This document shows positions 27,106 through 35,156 of a stretch of 64,000 nt of DNA, piece by piece. Below the pieces are notes generated by a model that was not told the origin of the DNA, made no database searches, and saw only the letters and a list, made by a program, of their open reading frames with translations. Positions within the stretch are counted from its first letter, which is position 1. Each line of letters opens with the position of its first letter. The position numbers were made by a program, and so were the translations under genes. Source of the stretch: Microcoleus sp. FACHB-61 (GTDB taxonomy: Bacteria > Cyanobacteriota > Cyanobacteriia > Cyanobacteriales > Microcoleaceae); assembly GCA_014695295.1 (NCBI GenBank), contig JACJNY010000064.1, positions 92,659 through 156,658 on the forward strand. The letters run 5' to 3'.

Positions 27106-27951
27106 CTAACCGCCCGACACATTCTTAGCAAACTCATCGCGTCCAGACACCAAATTTGCTGGAACGCCGTTAGGGTAATTTTGCGCGATTAAAGCTTGCA
27201 ACTTTTCAACTCGGTTTTCAGGATTCGGGTGAGAACTCAAAAACTCCGGCGGCGCTTCGCCCTTCCTAGCGGCACCGAGGATTTGCATCACCTCAACAAT
27301 AGCTCTAGGATCGTAACCCGCTTCCGTCATAAACCGAAAACCGAGCCGATCGCTTTCAAGTTCATCAGACCTACCGTACCGCAAACCGACAACTTGATTG
27401 ACAGCTTGAGCAATTAATGCTGCCTGCTGGCCGCCCCCGCGATCGTCGCTAGTAGCCACCCCAACCGCCGTTACTAAAGACCTACCCAACTGCTGCTTTG
27501 CCAAGTGTTCCGCACCGTGTCGGCCCACCACGTGACCGGCCTCGTGCCCCAGTACAGCAGCCAACTGAGCCTCGGAATTCAGCCGCCGCAGCAGCCCCGC
27601 AGTAATGAAAACTTGTCCCCCCGGTAAAGCAAAAGCATTGACAGTTTGGGCGTCTCGCAGCAGGTGGAATTCAAACGGATAACCCGCTTGTTGAGCCGCC
27701 GAACTGTTGACAACTCGTTCGCCGACTCGATCGACATACTGCTGAATACTCTGGCTGGGATAAAGCCCCCCGTGCTTGGCGGCCATTTGATCTCGCGCCC
27801 GCAATCCCAAAACTATCTCTTGGCGGGGAGAAAGCTGCACCCGCTGTCTCTCTCCAGTTACCGGATTTTGTACGTCGTTTGTAAAATAGGTAATTGCCCC
27901 AAAAAAGGCCATTAACAGCCCGATCGCGGCCCTGAATAAAAATTTTGTCAC
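27106..27951 (-). CDS. M48-family metalloprotease, periplasmic/lipid-anchored type
   Basis: A 281-residue protease. A hydrophobic N-terminal anchor (FLFRAAIGLLMAFFGAITYF) is followed by the peptidase with VNAFALPGGQVFITAGLL, zinc motif HEAGH in AVLGHEAGHVVGRHGAEH, and the third ligand Glu in SDELESDRLGFRFM. The C-terminal FLSSHPNPENRVEKLQ is the closing signature of BepA/Oma1-like M48 enzymes. No TPR region follows, so it is the short form. Likely a quality-control protease on the periplasmic side. Confidence 0.93.
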   Translation of the reverse strand: MTKFLFRAAIGLLMAFFGAITYFTNDVQNPVTGERQRVQLSPRQEIVLGLRARDQMAAKHGGLYPSQSIQQYVDRVGERVVNSSAAQQAGYPFEFHLLRDAQTVNAFALPGGQVFITAGLLRRLNSEAQLAAVLGHEAGHVVGRHGAEHLAKQQLGRSLVTAVGVATSDDRGGGQQAALIAQAVNQVVGLRYGRSDELESDRLGFRFMTEAGYDPRAIVEVMQILGAARKGEAPPEFLSSHPNPENRVEKLQALIAQNYPNGVPANLVSGRDEFAKNVSGG

Positions 27952-28225
27952 AGACTTTTACCTAAAAAGTTTCGCGATTAGAATACTAGGCTGACCGCTC
28001 TCTCCACATCTGTCTGAAGTATCAAGAAAGGAAAGTTGTTAGAGTTTTTTGAGATAATTTGCGAACAAGGCTTTTTTAAACGAACCGCGAAGGCGCGAAG
28101 GAAACGAAGGAAGAGAAGAAGAGAAAAAGAGAATAGAAGAAGAGAATAGAAGAAGGTTATAGTTATTAAATCGGTTAAATCTGTTGAATCAATTACACAA
28201 TCCGTTGCCGAACTTCCTGCGCAAT

Positions 28226-29590
28226 ATGTTTCAAGCTACCCGCCGCCGCCTCGCTATTTGGTACACTGCCGTTACTGCTGTATTGTTACTTGTATTCGCC
28301 ACTGGTTTCTATTTATACGTCCGCAATACTTTGATCGATCGCATAGATGACACCCTGCATCACGTTGTCGAAGTAATAGAGCGAACTCTCGTTATCGAAC
28401 CGCTAACTTTCCCTACTACCAAAGATAAAAATAAGTTGCAAGTTAATATTCCAGCCAGTTTTCGAGATAGCACCGATGCCGTAGAAGACGACCACATTGA
28501 TTTAGAATGGTTCAGTCCTACGGGCGAATTGCTGTGGTCTACTTTATCGGAACCGCTGAATATTCCCATTCACGCTAACCGTACAGGCGAAACAGTTTGG
28601 ATAATTAATAATAAGTTGCAGTCCGATCAAAACTATTCCCTCAGACAAGTAACGCAGCGAGTAGAAATCGGCCGCCAAGTTCTGGGATATTTGCGAGTCA
28701 GCCATCCTTGGTTTGAAGTGACAAAACCCATCCGCCAATTAATTCTCGATTTGATTTTGGGCGCGGGTTTAACTCTAATTTGCGTTGCAGCTATTGGCTG
28801 GCTGCTGTCGGGATTGGCGATGGCACCGGTGCGGGAGTCTTACGGGCGTCTCAAACAGTTTACCGCTGATGCTTCTCACGAACTCAGAAATCCGATCGCC
28901 ACTATTCAAACAAACGTCCAAGTAGCTTTGGCGGAACCGGATATCGAACCGCAGCAACACCAACAACTACAAGTTATCGAACGCCTCACCCGCCGTTTGG
29001 GGCGCTTGGTTGAGGATTTGTTGTTTTTAGCCAGACAAGACAGCGGTATCGTGCAGCAGCAGTGGATTGATGTTCCTCTCGATGCTTTGCTGATGGAGGT
29101 AATTGAAGAACAACAGGCGATCGCCACAACCCAAAATCTCTCTATTTCTTTGGAAATTGTCGATTTGCCCAACGCTGAGGATAACTTTACAGTCTTAGGC
29201 GATTGGGATCAACTAGCCCGACTGTTTACCAATCTCGTCAGCAACGCCGTGCAGTACACGCCCTCTGGCGGCGAAATTGAAGTAGAATTGCAACTTGCAG
29301 CTAAAAACAAAAGAAATTCGCCGGTATTAAATCCAGCGCTGCAAATCAAAGTAACAGACACCGGCATCGGGATTTCCGCAGAAGCCCTGCCACATTTGTT
29401 CGATCGATTCTACCGCGCAGATCCCGCCCGCACCCACCGCAGCGCCGCTGGTTCCGGTTTGGGATTAGCCATCGCCAAAGCAATTGTCGAAAATCACCGC
29501 GGCCAAATCCGCATTGACAGCCAAGTCGATCGAGGTACAGCCGTTACCGTCACCCTCCCCGCCCACAAATCAGAAGCATCTCACCTTTAA
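28226..29590 (+). CDS. Membrane sensor histidine kinase
   Basis: A transmembrane kinase of about 454 residues from ATG 28226 (MFQATRRRLAIWYTAV); an upstream TTG at 28184 would add 14 residues. TM1 (AVTAVLLLVFATGFYLYV) and TM2 (LILDLILGAGLTLICVAAIG) flank a periplasmic sensor region of about 130 residues. There is only a minimal linker before HisKA, whose phospho-site is in FTADASHELRNPIATIQ. The ATPase domain has the N box NLVSNAVQYTPSG, G1 DTGIGI, F box and G2 GSGLGLAIAKAIVE. No response regulator gene is adjacent. The upstream 60 bases are a purine-only-like tract (28085-28155). The stimulus is unknown. Confidence 0.93.
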   Translation: MFQATRRRLAIWYTAVTAVLLLVFATGFYLYVRNTLIDRIDDTLHHVVEVIERTLVIEPLTFPTTKDKNKLQVNIPASFRDSTDAVEDDHIDLEWFSPTGELLWSTLSEPLNIPIHANRTGETVWIINNKLQSDQNYSLRQVTQRVEIGRQVLGYLRVSHPWFEVTKPIRQLILDLILGAGLTLICVAAIGWLLSGLAMAPVRESYGRLKQFTADASHELRNPIATIQTNVQVALAEPDIEPQQHQQLQVIERLTRRLGRLVEDLLFLARQDSGIVQQQWIDVPLDALLMEVIEEQQAIATTQNLSISLEIVDLPNAEDNFTVLGDWDQLARLFTNLVSNAVQYTPSGGEIEVELQLAAKNKRNSPVLNPALQIKVTDTGIGISAEALPHLFDRFYRADPARTHRSAAGSGLGLAIAKAIVENHRGQIRIDSQVDRGTAVTVTLPAHKSEASHL

Positions 29591-29791
29591 AAATCCTCTC
29601 TTCCCCTCGGACTCTCGGACTCTCTTCCCCTCCTCTGCGCCCTCTGCGCCCTCTGCGGTTAAAAAAAAATCTACCCCTCAAGCCTGATTCTTCTTACCTC
29701 TGGCCCAAACCCACCTATTAAAATTCAATTCACGCATAGATTAACATGAACTTTGTTGGAAAACCTCGATCGAACTTGTGAGGAGTTATTT

Positions 29792-30358
29792 ATGTTTCGC
29801 CACAATCTACCGTTAAAAAAAATCAGCTTGCTAGCAGCCACCTGCGGAGGTTTACTCGTTAGTCTCGCAACACTTTCCCAGGCCGGCGGCCCACCGCCCC
29901 AACAAGGAAAACCCGTTTCCCAACCCGCAGAGACTCCCGCAGCCACTGAAGAACCCGTCAGCGAACCAACTCCGGCTGCGAGTCCGGGCCCCAGCGGGAT
30001 GCCCTCTACACCAACAGACGCGCCTGCCCGCTTCCCGATGCCCAGTGCGCGAGTTACGCCTGGCGAAGGCATGATAGTAATTAAACTGGTGAATACCACC
30101 AATGCTGTCATCAATTATCAAATCGTAGGCGTGACCCAGCCGCGCACTCTAGGCGAACAATCTGAAATTTTGCTTCAAACCCTCCAAGTGCCAATCACCC
30201 TCACTTACCAGCGCCCAGACGGCGGATTGCTGCTGGTTCGCCCCCAAGCAACCGCGATGCCGGGAATGTTGCAAGTCAGTTTCGGCGCGACAACTGAGTT
30301 GGCCGCTGATACAAAATCGCTGCAAATTCAGGAAGATGGCAAGGTAATTTTGAATTAG
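29792..30358 (+). CDS. Secreted Pro-rich hypothetical protein
   Basis: A protein of 188 residues from ATG 29792, chosen because it is preceded by gaggag at a good distance and begins a clean signal peptide (MFRHNLPLKKISLLAATCGG). A Pro/Ala/Thr/Glu-rich segment (residues 35-90) leads to a compact C-terminal domain of about 95 residues (EGMIVIKLVNTTNAVINYQI; LGEQSEILLQTLQVPITLTY) that looks like a beta-sandwich. No known family recognised. It stands alone, followed by repeats. Confidence 0.65.
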   Translation: MFRHNLPLKKISLLAATCGGLLVSLATLSQAGGPPPQQGKPVSQPAETPAATEEPVSEPTPAASPGPSGMPSTPTDAPARFPMPSARVTPGEGMIVIKLVNTTNAVINYQIVGVTQPRTLGEQSEILLQTLQVPITLTYQRPDGGLLLVRPQATAMPGMLQVSFGATTELAADTKSLQIQEDGKVILN

Positions 30359-30363
30359 TTTAA

Positions 30364-30391
30364 CTGTTGACTGTTCACTGTTGACTGTTGA
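30364..30391. repeat. Heptamer tandem repeat (CTGTTGA), four units
   Basis: CTGTTGA CTGTTCA CTGTTGA CTGTTGA just after the stop of the secreted hypothetical gene. It is the same family as the CAACAGT units at 9549 read on the other strand. Confidence 0.85.
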
Positions 30392-30407
30392 CTACAACGA
30401 AGGACAC

Positions 30408-30625
30408 GGCAATGCCTATTGGTGTCAACAATCGCCTGAAACCCCTGATAAATATTGCTTTTACCTGAGTCTAGATCCCCCTCGCATCCCCCGAATCGTT
30501 GCGGGGACGAAAGAGAAGATTCCTGTCCCCCCTTTAACAAGGGGGGCTAGGGGGGATCTAGACTCGACTACAAGCGAGATTTATTATGGGTTTGAATCTT
30601 AAGTTGACACCAATGGGCAATGCCG
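30408..30625. mobile_element. MITE-like element, copy B
   Basis: About 218 bases with long imperfect terminal inverted repeats: the left end cggcaatgcc...ggtgtcaac (30408-30429) pairs with gttgacacc...ggcaatgccg (30603-30625), and pairing continues inward through ctgagtctagatcccccc-like sequence. The right half matches copy A at 15278-15464. The rest of the gap to 30835 holds a 14-base inverted pair, tgccgtttccctac (30621-30634) and gtagggaaacggca (30709-30722). No transposase is present. Confidence 0.75.
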
Positions 30626-30835
30626 TTTCCCTACCCCAAAACGTCGTAGCACGGGCGAGGGTTCCGGGCTATCGCCCTCAATCGGATGTAACCATCCCCG
30701 CATTAACTGTAGGGAAACGGCACTGCCGTCTCCTGATTTGGGGTAACAGGTAAAATCAACCGGATTGGATGATGAAATTACCCGATCGCGAGTGCGATCG
30801 GATATAGCTGAGACTTTGTTTGACAAGAAGCGATT

Positions 30836-32032
30836 TCACTCGCCGAGTAACAAAGGAGGTAACTTAGTAAAAGGTAAATCCTCGTTGACGGCATCAATTT
30901 CTTCCTGTTCTCTTTCGTTGATTTGGCCGATATAAGACTTGAGAATTTGGGCCAAACGGTTGTTATAAAATCGGTGCAAACTATAATTTGGCGTAGCTGG
31001 AAAGCCGCGCCGTTTTTTGTGCCGCCCGCCGGCACCGGGATCGAAGCTTTGGATGCCCCGATCGATCGCCCATTCGATCGGCGTATAGTAGCAAGCATCG
31101 AAGTGCAAGCAGTCGATTTCCTGCAAACTGCCCCAATAACGCCCGTACAGCCGATCGCCCTTATACAAACAAAAAGACATACCCACAGGCTGTCTGTCAT
31201 CTTCCTTGTCGTAGGCGGCTACAAATAAAACTCGATCGCGATAATTGTGGTGCAACTGTTCAAAAAATCGCTTAGTCAAATACTTGCTTCCCCACCAACC
31301 AAATTTGTCGCAAGTATTCTCATAAAAAGCATACATTTGAGCAAACATAGCTTGGGGAATTTCATCGCCAGTCAGCGTTTTTACCAACAAACCAGCTTGA
31401 TCAACTGCTTTGCGTTCGCGTTTGATATTGCGGCGCTGGTTGGCATTAAATGCGCCTAAATAATTGTCAAAATTTTGATAGCCTTGATTTTGCCAAATAT
31501 AGCTGTGGTGCAGCCAACTGCTGAAACCGTGGCGTTCCATTCTTTCGCGCCATTCGGGATCGACATAAAGGAAATTGCAGCCGGAGATATTGTGGCGATC
31601 GCAAAAATGGTCGATCGCGCTTACCATTACTCCCGTTAACTCGTCTTCATCTTCCCCCTCGGCAATCAAAAACCGATAGCCTTCAGCCGGAGTAAACGGC
31701 GTCATTCCCATCAATTTCGGATAATATTGAACACCCAAACGTTGAGCTAAATCGGCCCACTGATTGTCGAACACAAATTCGCCGTAGCTGTGGCTTTTGA
31801 CATAAAGTGGCGCGCAAGCAATCAACTGTTTGTCTCGCCACACAGTCAAGTGATGCGGCAGCCAACCGGTTTTACCTGTCGCACTGCCCGAGACTTCGAG
31901 ATTGTTAAGCCAATCCCATTCCAGAAATGGAGTTTTTAGCGGCATCGCCAAGGCATCCCACGACGCTTGCGGGATTTCGCCTATTTTGCTAATCCAGGCT
32001 ACAGAATATTGAGGTTTTGGCTGTTTCAGCAT
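30836..32032 (-). CDS. COG3146 (DUF482) GNAT-like, peptidogalycan/FemAB-type protein
   Basis: A 398-residue protein of the COG3146 family, which has a FemAB-like double GNAT fold. Signatures are PFLEWDWLNNLE near residue 35, the central NANQRRNIKRERKAV, FYENTCDKFGWWGSKYLTK and the C-terminal CLHFDACYYTPIEWAIDRG with FDPGAGGRHKKRRGF. The family is thought to transfer acyl or aminoacyl groups, but substrates are unproven. Full length. No operon partner is visible; the RibD-type gene starts about 100 bases upstream on the same strand with a small hairpin between. Confidence 0.87.
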   Translation of the reverse strand: MLKQPKPQYSVAWISKIGEIPQASWDALAMPLKTPFLEWDWLNNLEVSGSATGKTGWLPHHLTVWRDKQLIACAPLYVKSHSYGEFVFDNQWADLAQRLGVQYYPKLMGMTPFTPAEGYRFLIAEGEDEDELTGVMVSAIDHFCDRHNISGCNFLYVDPEWRERMERHGFSSWLHHSYIWQNQGYQNFDNYLGAFNANQRRNIKRERKAVDQAGLLVKTLTGDEIPQAMFAQMYAFYENTCDKFGWWGSKYLTKRFFEQLHHNYRDRVLFVAAYDKEDDRQPVGMSFCLYKGDRLYGRYWGSLQEIDCLHFDACYYTPIEWAIDRGIQSFDPGAGGRHKKRRGFPATPNYSLHRFYNNRLAQILKSYIGQINEREQEEIDAVNEDLPFTKLPPLLLGE

Positions 32033-32137
32033 AGGGAGACTTGTGCGTAGAGCGATCGAACTTCATTTAAGTTAATATAATTTCCCCTCTTCGACACTTG
32101 TTACCAGGCTCTGCCGGGAAACCAGTTAAATGCGCGA

Positions 32138-33001
32138 CTATAGATCGACCCGATAATGCAAAAATACCTCTTGTCCCACCTGTTTAACCGCCAAAAGCTC
32201 CAATTTCGGAGCTAAATCCGCCAAAAAACCCTTTCCCTCCACTGGTGTCGGTGCATCCGCCCCGCCCAAAATTAACGGACACACCGTCAGCCAAAATTCG
32301 TCTACCAAGCCTGCAGCCAGCACAGACGCTACGAGTTTCCCCCCGCCCAGAATCGCCAAGCGTTTGATACCGAAGCTTGCTAGCTGTTGAAACGCATCCA
32401 TCCAATCAATCTCTCCACCTGCGGTTTTCGCATAGATAATTCGATCGAATTGAGATGTTGCACCATTCTCAATAAGCCTTTTATGAACAGGCAAGATGCC
32501 TGTTCCACAAGAAAATTCATCTCTTGTGGAACGGGCATCTTGCCCGTTCTTGAGAATGGTGCCAGATGTGCGATCGAACTTACTGTCTTTTGTCGGGTAC
32601 GGAGACGGCAATGGCGTTTCCCCGTCTTTCGTCGGAAGAGGAGACGGCAATGCCGTTTCCCTACTGTCTTGCCCCGTCAGCAGCCAGCGAGGCACCGGTT
32701 GCTGGAAAAATCGCAAGTTTGGGTCAAATTGGGGCGATCGCGAACATACAATTTGCACCGGTTGTGGCGGCTTCCCTTGCTGTTCCCTCTGTTTGAGCAA
32801 TTCCGGGGAAATCACTCTCATCGTCGTCCCATAAGCCTGTAAAGTGCCGTTGCCGAACAAAACGGCGTCACTTGCTGCTACTTGCTGTTCGAGGTGGGCT
32901 TTGTCGTTGGCAGAACCGAATCTCGCGGGCGATCGTACTGCATCTGCAATTTTACCGTCAGCACTGATCGCGAGTATTACTGTTGCGTGAGGTCGAGTCA
33001 T
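32138..33001 (-). CDS. RibD C-terminal-type reductase (riboflavin pathway family)
   Basis: A 287-residue member of the RibD_C/dihydrofolate-reductase-like fold, expected to reduce a pyrimidine ribosylamine with NADPH. The N-terminus (ATVILAISADGKIADAV, then SPARFGS) and DAVLFGNGTLQAYGTTMR are diagnostic, as are LAILGGGKLVASVLAAGLVDE and LTVCPLILGGADAPTPVEG at the C-terminus. No deaminase domain is fused. Residues about 107-180 are an insertion with no counterpart in the family, consisting of a duplicated Pro/Ser-rich piece (LPSPLPTKDGE, LPSPYPTKDSK) and a peptide encoded by a palindromic repeat (GTGILPVHK). The insertion lies between two core strands, so the fold may tolerate it. Confidence 0.85.
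   Translation of the reverse strand: MTRPHATVILAISADGKIADAVRSPARFGSANDKAHLEQQVAASDAVLFGNGTLQAYGTTMRVISPELLKQREQQGKPPQPVQIVCSRSPQFDPNLRFFQQPVPRWLLTGQDSRETALPSPLPTKDGETPLPSPYPTKDSKFDRTSGTILKNGQDARSTRDEFSCGTGILPVHKRLIENGATSQFDRIIYAKTAGGEIDWMDAFQQLASFGIKRLAILGGGKLVASVLAAGLVDEFWLTVCPLILGGADAPTPVEGKGFLADLAPKLELLAVKQVGQEVFLHYRVDL
32460..32562. repeat. 103-base palindromic repeat inside the RibD-type gene
   Basis: Ends gcaccattctcaa (32460-32472) and ttgagaatggtgc (32550-32562) are perfectly complementary. Inside, aggcaagatgcctgttccac pairs with gtggaacgggcatcttgcc. A simpler copy of the inner part lies in non-coding DNA at 60197-60221. The reading frame is open through it. Confidence 0.9.
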
Positions 33002-33288
33002 TACTTATCAGAATTTCGCAGAACTTTTAACTGTAGCAATTCACAACTATTTGTAAAGTTTGTTTTCAACTCGCTCGTACTGGTTTTATTTGACGGATAA
33101 TGTGAGTTTATTTATTTTGCAACGGCAGCGATCGCCCTACCAAAGTATTTACTTTTCTTTACAAACAACAGACCAAAAAACGGGGCGGGAGGTAAAAATT
33201 CCGTTGCAGACTTTAAATGCGCCGCGCGATCGACTAGAGTAAAAAAAATGGCTTGATCCGTTTATTCATCGCAAAGGAAAAAAAGCTC

Positions 33289-33672
33289 ATGGTTCAACGC
33301 GGTTCTACAGTCCGGATTCTCCGCAAAGAATCCTACTGGTATCAAGAAGTGGGCACCGTTGCTACGGTAGACCAAAGCGGCATTAAATACCCAGTTATCG
33401 TTCGCTTTAACAACGTAAATTATGCAGGCGTCAACACTAACAACTACGCCCAAAGCGAATTAGTGGAAGTGGCACCACCCACAGCAAAAACGAAAACAGG
33501 GACTCCAGTAGCTTCCGGCGGCAAACAAACCACGCTCGACGAGAGGACTCGGCAAACCGGCCAGGGTACCCCCACGCAGCAGCCGAAAAGTTACACGGGC
33601 AGCGAACCGGGCTCCGAAACGCCCGGCACCGTCCAAGGTTCGCCTCAAGGTCAAGGAACAGAACAGCGCTAA
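33289..33672 (+). CDS. psaE: Photosystem I reaction centre subunit IV (PsaE) with long C-terminal extension
   Basis: PsaE sits on the stromal face of photosystem I and helps ferredoxin docking and cyclic electron flow. Start ATG 33289 gives the conserved N-terminus [20 protein letters not shown]. The SH3-like core ends at about residue 61 ([20 protein letters not shown], then VEV). Normal PsaE has about 70-75 residues; here about 66 further residues follow, rich in Thr, Gly, Gln, Pro and Ser ([20 protein letters not shown]) with no hydrophobic part. The core looks intact, so the subunit should assemble, with a flexible stromal tail. The gene is followed after two bases by mutM. Confidence 0.95.
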   Translation: MVQRGSTVRILRKESYWYQEVGTVATVDQSGIKYPVIVRFNNVNYAGVNTNNYAQSELVEVAPPTAKTKTGTPVASGGKQTTLDERTRQTGQGTPTQQPKSYTGSEPGSETPGTVQGSPQGQGTEQR

Positions 33673-33674
33673 TT

Positions 33675-34607
33675 GTGCCAGAACTGCCAGAAGTTGAAAC
33701 TATTTGCCGGGGTTTGAATCAAGCAACCCTCGATCGAGAAATGTTGGGCGGGGACGTGTTGTTAAACAGCACGATCGCCCGCTCAATCTCTGCGACCGAT
33801 TTTTTGACAAAACTCAAAGGAAAGTCGATCGCCCGCTGGTACAGACGCGGCAAATATCTACTGGCAGAACTATCTCAATTCCCAGAAGGAGAAAGAGAGA
33901 AAGGGAAAGGGGGAGAATTTAGGGATCAAACTCCAAGCTCTTCCCCTGTTCCTTCTTCCTTTCTCCTTCCTTCAAAAGCCGGCTGGTTGGGCGTTCACCT
34001 GCGGATGACGGGACAACTGCTGTGGGTGAACCGATCCGAATCCCTGCAAAAACACGCGCGAGTGCGACTGTTCTTTGAGGGAAACCAAGAATTGCGCTTT
34101 GTAGACCAGCGCACCTTCGGGCAAATGTGGTACGTGCCCCCAGAAACCGAGGTTTCGAGCACTGTCATCGGTCTGAAACTTTTAGGGCCCGAACCGTTTT
34201 CCGACGAGTTTACAACAGAATATTTGACCCGCAAGCTGCACCGGCGGGCGCGACCCATAAAAACAGCTTTGCTAGACCAGGCACTGATAGCGGGTTTAGG
34301 CAATATTTACGCAGACGAAACTTTGTTTTTGTCGGGAGTGATGCCCACAACTCTGTGCGCGGATTTGACCGCAGAGCAAATTGGGCGCATCCATACAGCT
34401 ATTATTCAAGTTTTACAGAAGGCGATCGAATCCGGTGGCACCACTTTTAGCAATTTTCTCAACGTCCAAGGTGTCAACGGCAACTACGGCGGCGTCGCTT
34501 GGGTGTACAATCGCGCCGGCCAACCCTGCCGCACTTGCTCGGCAACCATCGAACGTATAAAATTAGCAGGGCGATCGACTCATTTTTGCCCCGCGTGCCA
34601 GCAATAA
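33675..34607 (+). CDS. mutM: Formamidopyrimidine-DNA glycosylase (Fpg)
   Basis: Removes 8-oxoguanine and formamidopyrimidines and nicks the abasic site. Start GTG 33675 gives the mature N-terminus PELPEVETICRGL, with the catalytic Pro and Glu. Other signatures are LRMTGQLLW, the QRTFGQMW strand, the helix-two-turn-helix AGLGNIYADETLFLSGV and the zinc finger CRTCSATIERIKLAGRSTHF followed by CPAC. At 310 residues it is longer than usual because of a charged, low-complexity insertion at residues about 66-101, encoded by a purine/pyrimidine palindromic repeat. It begins two bases after the psaE stop, so the two are almost certainly cotranscribed. Confidence 0.96.
   Translation: MPELPEVETICRGLNQATLDREMLGGDVLLNSTIARSISATDFLTKLKGKSIARWYRRGKYLLAELSQFPEGEREKGKGGEFRDQTPSSSPVPSSFLLPSKAGWLGVHLRMTGQLLWVNRSESLQKHARVRLFFEGNQELRFVDQRTFGQMWYVPPETEVSSTVIGLKLLGPEPFSDEFTTEYLTRKLHRRARPIKTALLDQALIAGLGNIYADETLFLSGVMPTTLCADLTAEQIGRIHTAIIQVLQKAIESGGTTFSNFLNVQGVNGNYGGVAWVYNRAGQPCRTCSATIERIKLAGRSTHFCPACQQ
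33874..33978. repeat. Purine/pyrimidine mirror-type repeat inside mutM
   Basis: A GA-rich tract (gaaggagaaagagagaaagg, 33884-33905) is followed about 45 bases on by its pyrimidine-rich counterpart (ccttcttcctttctccttcc). The segment is open in the mutM frame and encodes the insertion between LLAELS and GWLGVHLRMTG. Confidence 0.75.
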
Positions 34608-34620
34608 GAAGTCAAGCGCG

Positions 34621-34654
34621 AAGTTCGGCAAGTCGCAGTGTACGGGATTTAACG
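34621..34654. repeat. Dispersed repeat shared with nnr and the LOV-GGDEF-EAL gene
   Basis: A 34-base sequence beginning aagttcggcaagtcgcagtg and ending gggatttaacg matches 62115-62148 inside nnr with two mismatches. The adjoining gggatttaacgcatttaacg resembles, in reverse orientation, 43598-43625 inside the EAL gene. Here it lies in non-coding DNA between mutM and ndhO. Confidence 0.85.
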
Positions 34655-34789
34655 CATTTAACGGATGGATATTCAGGTTCGAGGGAAGAGGGATTTAGTT
34701 ATTTAGCAGACAGGGAAGAAGGAAAAGTGCCGTTAAAGACAAATCGGCATTAAAATTTATATACTTTTATAAACTAAACAAAGCAAGTT

Positions 34790-35005
34790 ATGGCAATCAA
34801 AAAAGGCAGTATAGTTCGCGCTATACGCGAAAAATTGGAAAACAGTCTAGAAGCCAAAGCCAGCGACCAGCGCTTTTCCTCCTATATATTTGAAACAAAA
34901 GGCGAAGTGATGGATGTTCGCGGCGACTACGCCTTCGTCAAATTTGGCAAAGTACCCACCCCCAATATTTGGCTGCGGGTAGACCAACTCGAAGATTTTA
35001 AGTAA
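34790..35005 (+). CDS. ndhO: NAD(P)H-quinone oxidoreductase subunit O
   Basis: A 71-residue peripheral subunit of the cyanobacterial/chloroplast NDH-1 complex, which drives cyclic electron flow and respiration on thylakoid membranes. The whole sequence fits the family: [40 protein letters not shown] and the end [14 protein letters not shown]. The length is standard. Start ATG 34790 lies about 180 bases after mutM with a repeat between. A hairpin follows at 35031-35076. Confidence 0.97.
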   Translation: MAIKKGSIVRAIREKLENSLEAKASDQRFSSYIFETKGEVMDVRGDYAFVKFGKVPTPNIWLRVDQLEDFK

Positions 35006-35030
35006 CTCACCACAACTAAACATCACTGTT

Positions 35031-35076
35031 CTTAATCGAGCGAAGGGTGCGCACCGCGCACCTTCCCTCGATTAAG
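35031..35076. terminator. Hairpin after ndhO
   Basis: cttaatcgag (35031-35040) and ctcgattaag (35067-35076) are perfectly complementary, with gggtgcg/cgcacc pairing inside. The core belongs to the gggtgcgcaccgcgcacc repeat family. It lies 26 bases after the ndhO stop and may end that transcript, although no T run follows. Confidence 0.6.
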
Positions 35077-35083
35077 CTCATTG

Positions 35084-35153
35084 CTAAAATCTAAAATCTA
35101 AAATCTAAAATCTAAAATCTAAAATCTAAAATCTAAAATCTAAAATCTAAAAT
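35084..35153. repeat. Heptamer tandem repeat (CTAAAAT), ten perfect units, abutting mdh
   Basis: Ten exact CTAAAAT units fill 35084-35153 and are followed by ctaATG, the mdh start at 35157. The array therefore replaces the usual Shine-Dalgarno region. It is the longest heptamer array in the window and its perfection suggests recent expansion. Confidence 0.97.
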
Positions 35154-35156
35154 CTA

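Noticed and set aside
29753..29791. Upstream start for the secreted Pro-rich protein
   Set aside because: The extra 13 residues would precede a normal signal peptide and lack a ribosome binding site, while ATG 29792 has gaggag upstream.
35084..35153. Possible CRISPR array
   Set aside because: The repeat unit is seven bases with no spacers, so it is a simple tandem repeat.
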